This document shows positions 1 to 5,089 of a stretch of 5,089 nucleotides of DNA, one piece after another. The notes under the pieces were generated by a model, which was given only the letters and a program-made list of their open reading frames with translations, was not told the DNA's origin and did no database searches. Positions within the stretch are counted from its first letter, which is position 1; every line of letters begins with the position of its first letter. Origin of the DNA: DATHYZ01 sp035458865 (GTDB lineage Bacteria; Chloroflexota; Limnocylindria; Limnocylindrales; CSP1-4); contig DATHYZ010000315.1 in assembly GCA_035458865.1 (NCBI GenBank), forward strand, positions 1-5,089. The letters are read 5' to 3'. Both the position numbers and the translations under genes were made by a program.

Positions 1-1403
1 ACGACGGCCGGCTGCGCCTCCAGGAACCAGCGTCCGTCCCGGTCCAGGGCGCGGGCGCGAAGGGCCGCCAGCAGCCGTTCGTCCTTGGGGCTTCCCTCGG
101 CGACCCAGGTCTGGCGGCGCACGAATCCAGCCAGGTCGTCGAAGGAGTCGAAGCCCCGCGGCGGACGCTCCACCTCGCGGATCCCGGGGACACGGCCGCG
201 GGTCTCGAGGAGCGCGACGAGCTCGCGCAGCGCAGGCAGACGGATCCGCTCCTCGCCGTGGACCTCGGGCCAGAGAGGGTCGGCGATGGACGACGGCTGG
301 CGGTCCATCAGGACGGCCACGCAGCGGCGGCGGGCGGCCGCCTCCATCGCCTCGAGGAACGGCCCGATCGCCTCGACGTCGTAGCCCAGGTGGGCGATCA
401 GGGCGACGTCCGCCGAACCGGGCCCCACCCCGGCCGCCCCCGCGGCGTCCGGCTCCAGCGGCCAGCGGCCCTCGACGATCCGCACGTTGGCGATGTCGCT
501 CTCGTCGGCGAGCTCGCGGAGCGCCGCGAGCATCCCGGCCGACGGGTCGACCGCGACCACCTCGCGGACGCTGAGGGCGAGCGGCAGGGCGAAGCGACCG
601 GCCCCGGCGCCGATGTCGAGCCAGACGTCCTCCGGCCGGGCGAGCGCAAGGAGCCCGTCGAGCGTCTCGTCGTCCGTTCGGCGGGGGTCCGCCCGGAAGA
701 GCCCGCTGACGGGACCGTAGAAGTCCTTGCTGTCCGGGACCTCGCGGAAACGGTCCACCTGCGCGCGGTCTGCCCGGACGCGAAGGGCCCAGGCCGCGAG
801 CGCGAGGTCGGCCGGGGTATCCACGTCCGGATTGACGCCGGTCACGGCGACCTCGGCCACCAGCTCCGGTCGAGCGGCCAGCACCGGGCCCAGGCCCCGG
901 TCGCCGCTGGCGTCCGCGGCCAGGCCCCAGGCGTCCCGCCGCAACAGGACAGGGTTCGCCCCGCCGCCGCCCTGGTAGCGGGGCACGACGACGGGCCGTC
1001 CGTGGACGGATCCGGCGCCCAGGAGCGCCATCGCCACCTCGGGCCGGAGCAGGGGCTGGTCGCCGAGGACCACGAGCGCGGCCGCCGTCTCGGGAAGGTG
1101 GCGAGCGGCCGCCTCGAGGCCCAGCCGCACCGACCTGGCCATCCCCTCCTCCGGGACCTCGTTCCGGACGATCGTCACCGGGACCGGCCCGAGGGCCGCC
1201 AGGAGCCCCGGGGCAGCCACGACCTGGTCCGCCTCGCGGCCCAGGACGAGCACGACCCCCGCCGGCCGGATCGTCCCGACGACGTCGAGGACCCGGGCCA
1301 GGACCGGGCGGCCATCGAGATCGGCGAGGAGCTTGGGAGCGCCGAAACGCGACGAAGTCCCGGCGGCGAGGACCACCACGACGATGGCCCGCGGATCGGT
1401 CAT
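1..1403 (-). CDS. MocA/MobA-like molybdenum cofactor nucleotidyltransferase fused to a SAM-dependent methyltransferase (3' end beyond window)
   Basis: The frame is open from an ATG at 1403 to the left edge: 467 codons without a stop, so the C-terminus is missing. Residues 1-205 form an NTP-transferase domain: the nucleotide-binding motif LAAGTSSRFGAPK is at 12-24, LGDQPLL with the metal-binding Asp115 at 113-119, GGGGANPVLL at 145-154, and NPDVDTPADL at 191-200. This fits MocA, which transfers CMP from CTP to molybdopterin-Mo, and the neighbours support that; a MobA-like GTP enzyme is the alternative. Residues 206-240 look like a linker. From about 241 follows a class I methyltransferase: motif I DIGAGAGRFALPLA at 263-276, acidic Asp286 in AVDPSAGML, and a conserved-looking LWPEVHGEERI segment further on. 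Its substrate is unknown. The gene starts 37 bp after the xdhC-like stop with no clear Shine-Dalgarno; no upstream in-frame start exists in that gap. The fusion is seen directly; its joint function is not known to me. Confidence 0.88.
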   Translation of the reverse strand, partial: MTDPRAIVVVVLAAGTSSRFGAPKLLADLDGRPVLARVLDVVGTIRPAGVVLVLGREADQVVAAPGLLAALGPVPVTIVRNEVPEEGMARSVRLGLEAAARHLPETAAALVVLGDQPLLRPEVAMALLGAGSVHGRPVVVPRYQGGGGANPVLLRRDAWGLAADASGDRGLGPVLAARPELVAEVAVTGVNPDVDTPADLALAAWALRVRADRAQVDRFREVPDSKDFYGPVSGLFRADPRRTDDETLDGLLALARPEDVWLDIGAGAGRFALPLALSVREVVAVDPSAGMLAALRELADESDIANVRIVEGRWPLEPDAAGAAGVGPGSADVALIAHLGYDVEAIGPFLEAMEAAARRRCVAVLMDRQPSSIADPLWPEVHGEERIRLPALRELVALLETRGRVPGIREVERPPRGFDSFDDLAGFVRRQTWVAEGSPKDERLLAALRARALDRDGRWFLEAQPAV

Positions 1404-1440
1404 CGGCGATCGCCCGACGAGCCGGCGATCGGAGGGCGAC

Positions 1441-2550
1441 TCACGCGAAGCGCGCCGCGGTGAGCTCGTGCATGGGCGTGCCCGTCCCGCCGCGTCGCTC
1501 GGCCACGATCTCGGCAAGGATGGCGAGGGCGGTCTCGGGGGGCTCGCGCCCACCGAGGTCGAGCCCGATCGGGCCCCGCAGACGGGCCAGCTCCTCGTCG
1601 GTCAGCCCGGCCTCGCGGAGTCGCTCCCGGCGGTCCGCCTGGGTCTTGCGCGACCCGACGGCCCCGACGTAGCGGCAGCCGCGGCGGAGGGCCTCGACGA
1701 TGGCCGGCTCGTCGAACTTCACGTCGTGGGTGAGGACCGCCACCGCGTCGTTCGGCCCGAGCCCGATCTCCTCGGCCACCTCGTCCGGCCAGCCGACCAC
1801 GAGCCGGTCCACGCCGGGGAACCGCTCCGGCGTGGCGAAGGCGGCCCGGCCGTCCACGACCACCGTCTGGAAGCCGACCTCCGCGGCCAGGCGGACGAGC
1901 GCGCGAGCCACCTCCACGGCACCGACGACGACCAGCCGAGGTCGGACCGGGAACGCCTCGAGGAAGACCTGCCGGCCCCCGACGACGACCGTCCGGGACC
2001 GACCCCGGTCGAGCGCCTCGAGCGCGGCCGCGACGAGCGCCCCGTCCAGGGCCTGGTCGCCGAGGGATCCATGGACCTCCCCGCCCTCGTCGACGACGAT
2101 CGGGTCGGGCGGCGCGGCCCCGGCTCCGGGCTCGTGCGGGACGAACTCGGGCGGCGGCGCGTCGTCCGGCAGGACCGTCGCCACGACCCGGCCGCCCCGG
2201 CCGTCGCCGGGAGCCCGGGCAGCGTCGACCAGCGGCTCCCCGAGCGACGGCTGCACCAGGACGTCGATCGTGCCGCCGCAGGCCAGGCCCACGTCCCAGG
2301 CCTCCTCGTCGCTGATCCCGTAGCGGATGACGCGGGCCCGACCGGTGGCCCGGGCCTGCTCGATCTCCTCGAACGCAGCCCCCTCGACGCAGCCGCCGCT
2401 GACCGAGCCGGCCAGTCGTCCGTCGGGCGCCGCGAGCAGGACGGCACCCTCGGGACGAGGGGCCGAGCCGAAGGTCCGCACGACGACCGCCCGACCCGGG
2501 GCGATGCCCTCGGCCCGCCACGCCTCCAGCGTCTCGAGCAGCTCACGCAT
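1441..2550 (-). CDS. XdhC/CoxF-family molybdenum cofactor chaperone/maturation protein
   Basis: This 369-residue cytosolic protein has both halves of the XdhC/CoxI family. The N-terminal XdhC_CoxI domain shows the hallmark GSVSGGCVEG at 48-57 (Cys54) and GLACGGTIDVLVQP at 88-101 (Cys91). An Ala/Pro-rich stretch (about 130-150) follows. The C-terminal Rossmann-like XdhC_C domain has VVVGAVEVARAL at 207-218, LTHDVKFDEPA at 273-283, YVGAVGSRKT at 294-303 and GPIGLDLGGREPPETA at 326-341. Family members bind molybdenum cofactor, protect it and assist its sulfuration before insertion into xanthine dehydrogenase; CoxF is the counterpart needed for CO dehydrogenase active-site assembly. The start at 2550 is chosen because a full AGGAGG lies 8 nt upstream and the protein then begins at the usual family distance from the first motif. 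It follows the VWA gene by 19 bp, consistent with one operon. The Rossmann loop has Glu213 where I would expect His. Which enzyme it serves cannot be told from the window. Confidence 0.94.
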   Translation of the reverse strand: MRELLETLEAWRAEGIAPGRAVVVRTFGSAPRPEGAVLLAAPDGRLAGSVSGGCVEGAAFEEIEQARATGRARVIRYGISDEEAWDVGLACGGTIDVLVQPSLGEPLVDAARAPGDGRGGRVVATVLPDDAPPPEFVPHEPGAGAAPPDPIVVDEGGEVHGSLGDQALDGALVAAALEALDRGRSRTVVVGGRQVFLEAFPVRPRLVVVGAVEVARALVRLAAEVGFQTVVVDGRAAFATPERFPGVDRLVVGWPDEVAEEIGLGPNDAVAVLTHDVKFDEPAIVEALRRGCRYVGAVGSRKTQADRRERLREAGLTDEELARLRGPIGLDLGGREPPETALAILAEIVAERRGGTGTPMHELTAARFA

Positions 2551-2558
2551 GGCTCTCT

Positions 2559-2564
2559 CCTCCT
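2559..2564 (-). promoter_or_regulatory. Strong Shine-Dalgarno of the xdhC-like gene
   Basis: The minus strand reads AGGAGG, with 8 nt between it and the ATG at 2550. It is the only near-perfect ribosome binding site in the window. It decides the start against a longer in-frame reading from an ATG at 2793, which would overlap the end of the VWA gene and add about 81 residues of low-complexity, non-family sequence. Confidence 0.85.
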
Positions 2565-2569
2565 CGGGC

Positions 2570-4003
2570 TCAGCGCAGTGGGCGCGCTGCGGATGGGTCG
2601 TCCGGCTCGAGTGGACGCGGCGGCGCGGTCCCGGCCGACACGCCATGGGCGTGCGCCGCCGCCACGATGGCGAGGTCGCCCCCACCGGTGACGGCCCCGG
2701 CCCGGCGGTGCCTGGCCCGGTCGGCGGCACCCATCCGGGCACCGGCCAGGAGCTCGCCAAGCCGTTCGAGGCTCGCCACGGTGCCGGCCGCAAGGAAGTC
2801 GTCGACGAACGGATAGGCCGCCGCCATGCCGGCCGCCAGGGGGCGGTAGCCCGCGGCCGAAGCCAGGGGGTTCAGCCAGATCAGGCGGTGGCAGTTGCGT
2901 CGGAGGCGAGCGGTCTCGGCCGCGACGATCGCCGGATCGCCGCGGTCCCAGCCGTCGGAGATGACGATGACGACACCGCTGGTCCGCAGCGTCCGTCGCG
3001 CCCAGCGCTGGTTGAAGTCCCGGAAGCTCTCCCCGATGCGGGTCCCGCCGGCCCAGTCGGTGACCTCGTCCGAGACGCGCTCGAGGGCGCGGTCCCGCTG
3101 GCGGTCGCGGAGCAGCCGGGTGACCCGGGTGAGCCGGGTGCCGAAGACGAACGACTCCGTCTTCACGACGTTGGCCGCCGTCAGGGCCATGATGAACCGC
3201 AGGAGCAACCGGCTGTGGCGCTCCATGGAGCCGCTGATGTCGCACAGGACGACGATCGGTCGAGGGTGCCGGACCGGGCGCCGCCACTCCCAGTCGAGGA
3301 GCTGACCGCCCGTCGCGAGGTTTCGCCGGAACATCGCCCGGGGCGCCAGGTAGCGCCCGTGCTGATGGAGCTCGTAGCGCCGCGTCCGCCGGGTCTCGAG
3401 GCGGGGCGCGAGCAGGTCGATGAGCCGCTCGGCGTCGCGGAGCTCGGCTCCGGTCATCCGGTCGAAGGACTTGTGCTGGAGGACCTCGCCCCGGCTGTAG
3501 GCCTCCGGCGCGATCGTCAGCCCCTCGAGCTCCTCGCCCTCTGGCTCGGCGTCCTCGTCGCTGGGCGCCGCGGGCAGGGCCTGGCGCTGCTCCCGGGTGG
3601 GGCGGTCCTGGGCGTCCTCGCCCTCGTCGCCGTCCTCCGCCTCCGCCGCCTCGGCCTCCGGGACGGCAGACCGGAGCGTGGGTCCCTCCATGTCCCGCGG
3701 ACGGCGACGGCGCCACCAGCGGTCGAAGGCCCGCCCGTACGGCTCGAGGTCGTCGCGGCGCCGGACGAAGATCGCCGCACCCGCCGCCCGCACCTGACCC
3801 CGGTCGCCCACGTCCACCGCCGTGAGCGCCCGCGCGAAGTCCACGGCCGACGCCAGGTCGGCGCCCAGCCCCACGCGCCTGAGCTCCCGGCCGAAGCCGA
3901 CGGCCTGGGCAAGCAGGCGAGCCCCGTCGACCGTCTGGTCGGAGAACGGGACGGTGGCGAAGCGCCGCTCGGATGCGAGCCCTGCCGGGAGGCGATCGCC
4001 CAT
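2570..4003 (-). CDS. CoxE-like von Willebrand factor A domain protein
   Basis: This 477-residue soluble protein is of the CoxE-like VWA family, the usual partner of a CoxD/MoxR ATPase in CO dehydrogenase and related Mo-hydroxylase clusters. The N-terminal helical part (about 1-105) is followed by a highly acidic, probably disordered linker (about 113-160). A second conserved part, with LQHKSFDRMTGAEL at 175-188, leads into the VWA domain from about 248. The metal-ion-dependent adhesion site is complete: DISGSM at 255-260, Thr321 in WAGGTRIG, and Asp350 in VISDGWDRGDP. No signal peptide or membrane segment is seen. In carboxidotrophs CoxE is needed, with CoxD and CoxF, to finish the CO dehydrogenase active site; here that role is inferred from homology and context. 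The ATG at 4003 lies 2 bp after the ATPase stop, so the two are probably translationally coupled. Residues after about 422 form an Ala/Pro-rich tail beyond the recognisable domain. Confidence 0.92.
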   Translation of the reverse strand: MGDRLPAGLASERRFATVPFSDQTVDGARLLAQAVGFGRELRRVGLGADLASAVDFARALTAVDVGDRGQVRAAGAAIFVRRRDDLEPYGRAFDRWWRRRRPRDMEGPTLRSAVPEAEAAEAEDGDEGEDAQDRPTREQRQALPAAPSDEDAEPEGEELEGLTIAPEAYSRGEVLQHKSFDRMTGAELRDAERLIDLLAPRLETRRTRRYELHQHGRYLAPRAMFRRNLATGGQLLDWEWRRPVRHPRPIVVLCDISGSMERHSRLLLRFIMALTAANVVKTESFVFGTRLTRVTRLLRDRQRDRALERVSDEVTDWAGGTRIGESFRDFNQRWARRTLRTSGVVIVISDGWDRGDPAIVAAETARLRRNCHRLIWLNPLASAAGYRPLAAGMAAAYPFVDDFLAAGTVASLERLGELLAGARMGAADRARHRRAGAVTGGGDLAIVAAAHAHGVSAGTAPPRPLEPDDPSAARPLR

Positions 4004-4005
4004 CG

Positions 4006-4917
4006 TCAGACCCCCGAGGTCACTTCCGCCAGGTAGGCGCGACCCACGTCGCCCTGGACCTGGCGGACATCCTCCTCGTACTTCAGGACGACGCCGAGCG
4101 TCTCGTCGACGACCCCGGGATCGAGCTCGGGGCGGCCCAGGGCGATGAGGGCAGCCGCCCAGTCGATCGTCTCGGCCACGCCGGGGACCTTGGTGAGGTC
4201 GGCCTCCCGGAGCCGCTGGACGAAGCCCACGACCTGTCGGGCCAGCATCTCCGGGGCGCCGGGCACCCGGGCGAGGACGATCTCGAACTCGCGCTGGGCG
4301 CTCGGGTAGTCGATCCAGTGGTAGAGGCACCGGCGCTTGAGGGCGTCGTGGACCTCGCGGGTCCGGTTGCTCGTCAGGACGACCCTCGGTGGCCGGGCTG
4401 CCCGGATCGTGCCGATCTCCGGCACCGTGACCTGGAAGTCGGAGAGGATCTCGAGGAGGTACGCCTCGAACTCCTCGTCGGCCCGGTCGATCTCGTCGAT
4501 GAGCAGGACCGGCGGCTCGGCGTCGGCGTCGGCCTCGAGGGCCTGGAGGAGGGGCCGCTTGATGAGGAAGTCCTCGCCGAAGATGTCGTGGGCGGCCGCG
4601 CGGTCGATCTCGCCGCGTGCCTCGAGCAACCGGATCTCCAGCATCTGGCGCGGGTAGTTCCACTCGTAGACGGCGGTGTTGACGTCGAGGCCCTCGTAGC
4701 ACTGCAGCCGGATCAGGCGGGTGCCGAGCGCCATCGCGAGGGTCTTGGCCAGCTCGGTCTTGCCGACCCCGGCCTCGCCCTCGAGCAGCAGCGGACGATC
4801 GAGCCGCATCGACAAGAACACGGCGGTCGCCAGCGACCGGTCGCAGATGTAGTCGCAGTCGCGGAAGGCTGTCTGGACCGCCTCGATGGTGTCCAGGCGG
4901 GAGGTCGTCTCGTCCAT
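4006..4917 (-). CDS. MoxR-family AAA+ ATPase, CoxD type
   Basis: This 303-residue AAA+ ATPase acts as a chaperone-like remodeller, here most likely of a molybdenum hydroxylase. Visible elements in order: Walker A GEAGVGKT at 47-54 (Lys53), the segment GLDVNTAVYEWNYPRQML at 76-93 typical of the CoxD branch of MoxR proteins, Walker B VLLIDEIDR at 137-145 (Asp141, Glu142), sensor 1 LTSN at 181-184, and a putative arginine finger in LKRRCLY (Arg195/Arg196). The C-terminal helical lid carries VPGVAETIDWAAAL at 244-257, also usual for this branch. Length is normal for the family. In the CO dehydrogenase system CoxD is required for sulfur insertion at the Mo site. The pairing with the next gene, a VWA protein, is the classic MoxR arrangement. 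An in-frame TAG at 4929-4927 rules out a longer N-terminus. No Shine-Dalgarno precedes the ATG; the upstream sequence suggests a leaderless transcript. Confidence 0.95.
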   Translation of the reverse strand: MDETTSRLDTIEAVQTAFRDCDYICDRSLATAVFLSMRLDRPLLLEGEAGVGKTELAKTLAMALGTRLIRLQCYEGLDVNTAVYEWNYPRQMLEIRLLEARGEIDRAAAHDIFGEDFLIKRPLLQALEADADAEPPVLLIDEIDRADEEFEAYLLEILSDFQVTVPEIGTIRAARPPRVVLTSNRTREVHDALKRRCLYHWIDYPSAQREFEIVLARVPGAPEMLARQVVGFVQRLREADLTKVPGVAETIDWAAALIALGRPELDPGVVDETLGVVLKYEEDVRQVQGDVGRAYLAEVTSGV

Positions 4918-4923
4918 CGGGGG

Positions 4924-4952
4924 AATCTACACGCCTGCGGGCCGCGGCCCAA
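4924..4952 (-). promoter_or_regulatory. Candidate sigma-70-like promoter for the maturation operon, leaderless
   Basis: On the minus strand a TAGATT hexamer (4929-4924) resembles a -10 box in 4 of 6 positions. A TTGGGC hexamer (4952-4947) lies 17 bp upstream and matches the first half of a -35 box. Six nucleotides separate the -10 hexamer from the ATPase start codon, which would place transcription initiation at or next to the A of the ATG. The lack of any Shine-Dalgarno before this ATG agrees with a leaderless mRNA. The match is partial and could be chance. Confidence 0.4.
4939..4950. repeat. 12-bp perfect palindrome in the operon's upstream gap
   Basis: GGGCCGCGGCCC reads the same on both strands and overlaps the spacer and -35 side of the candidate promoter. 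It has no loop and no following T-run, so it does not look like an intrinsic terminator. It could be an operator half-site pair, or simply GC-rich chance. Confidence 0.35.
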
Positions 4953-4972
4953 CGGCGCGGTCGTGGGCCGGG

Positions 4973-5089
4973 TCAGCCATCGGGAGCGTCGAGCTCTCGC
5001 GCGTATGGCGGGAACCGGAAGCGCATCGAGCGGGTGAGGATCCCGCCATGCCCCAGCCGGGCGACGGTCGCCCGGGTCACCGGCTCGCC
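4973..5089 (-). CDS. C-terminal end of an unrecognised upstream protein (5' end beyond window)
   Basis: From the right edge the minus strand is open for 38 codons, ending at a TGA at 4975-4973. The fragment contains VTRATVARLGHGGILTRS followed by MRFRFPPYAREL, a mix of hydrophobic and basic residues that looks like a real protein C-terminus. One other minus-strand frame closes within a few codons; the other stays open but runs into the ATPase gene in a non-coding register. I do not recognise the family. It is on the same strand as the maturation genes and ends 55 bp before the ATPase start, so it could be co-transcribed or be a separate unit upstream of the candidate promoter. Confidence 0.5.
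   Translation of the reverse strand, partial: GEPVTRATVARLGHGGILTRSMRFRFPPYARELDAPDG

Noticed and set aside
1404..1440. Possible stem-loop or terminator between the XdhC-like gene and the mocA fusion
   Set aside because: The short palindromes have no loop with a T-run, and the 37-bp gap within a same-strand gene series argues for continued transcription.
2551..2793. N-terminally extended start for the XdhC-like gene at 2793
   Set aside because: The added residues are low-complexity and overlap the VWA gene; the ATG at 2550 has an ideal Shine-Dalgarno and gives the usual family N-terminus.
258..4036. Long plus-strand open frames (up to about 570 codons) across 258-1463, 1333-2691 and 2327-4036
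   Set aside because: They lie antisense to genes with clear family motifs and have Arg/Gly/Pro/Asp-rich compositions with no recognisable domain. High GC content removes stops from the complementary frames, which explains their length.
4004..4702. Extension of the VWA protein upstream into the ATPase gene (start at 4702)
   Set aside because: It would overlap most of the ATPase in another frame. The ATG at 4003, right after the ATPase stop, gives a normal CoxE-like N-terminus.
4927..4980. 17-codon minus-strand open frame beginning ATGGCTGAC at 4980
   Set aside because: It is short, has no ribosome binding site, starts inside the end of the upstream gene, and stops before the ATPase start. 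Nothing indicates that it is a real peptide.
3973..5037. Plus-strand open frame of about 354 codons at the right end
   Set aside because: It is the mirror of the MoxR ATPase gene and shows no motif of its own.

Overview
The window is bacterial DNA with very high GC content: almost every third codon position is G or C. All supported genes lie on the minus strand, so the operon reads from the right edge (5089) to the left edge (1). I recognise a compact accessory/maturation cluster for a molybdenum hydroxylase of the CO dehydrogenase / xanthine dehydrogenase family, in the order CoxD-type AAA+ ATPase, CoxE-type VWA protein, XdhC/CoxF-type Moco chaperone, MocA-type nucleotidyltransferase. The GC content, coding style and arrangement would suit a Chloroflexota or actinobacterial soil lineage, but this is a guess; nothing in the window fixes the taxon.

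Layout, in transcription order: (i) 5089-4973, the last 38 codons of an unrecognised upstream gene; (ii) 4972-4918, a 55-bp gap with a candidate promoter placed so that the ATPase mRNA would be leaderless; (iii) 4917-4006, MoxR/CoxD ATPase; (iv) 4003-2570, VWA/CoxE protein, starting 2 bp after the ATPase stop; (v) 2550-1441, XdhC/CoxF protein with a strong Shine-Dalgarno; (vi) 1403 to beyond position 1, an open frame of at least 467 codons whose N-terminal third is a MocA/MobA-like nucleotidyltransferase and whose C-terminal part is a class I SAM-dependent methyltransferase.

The likely joint role is as follows. MocA-type enzymes attach CMP to molybdopterin-Mo to make the cytosine dinucleotide cofactor. 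XdhC/CoxF-type proteins hold the cofactor and help its sulfuration and delivery. The CoxD ATPase with its CoxE VWA partner remodels the apo-enzyme so that the active site can be completed. The enzyme being matured is not encoded in the window. The most unusual item is the in-frame fusion of a cofactor nucleotidyltransferase to a methyltransferase. I found no RNA genes, insertion sequences, CRISPR arrays or integration sites.
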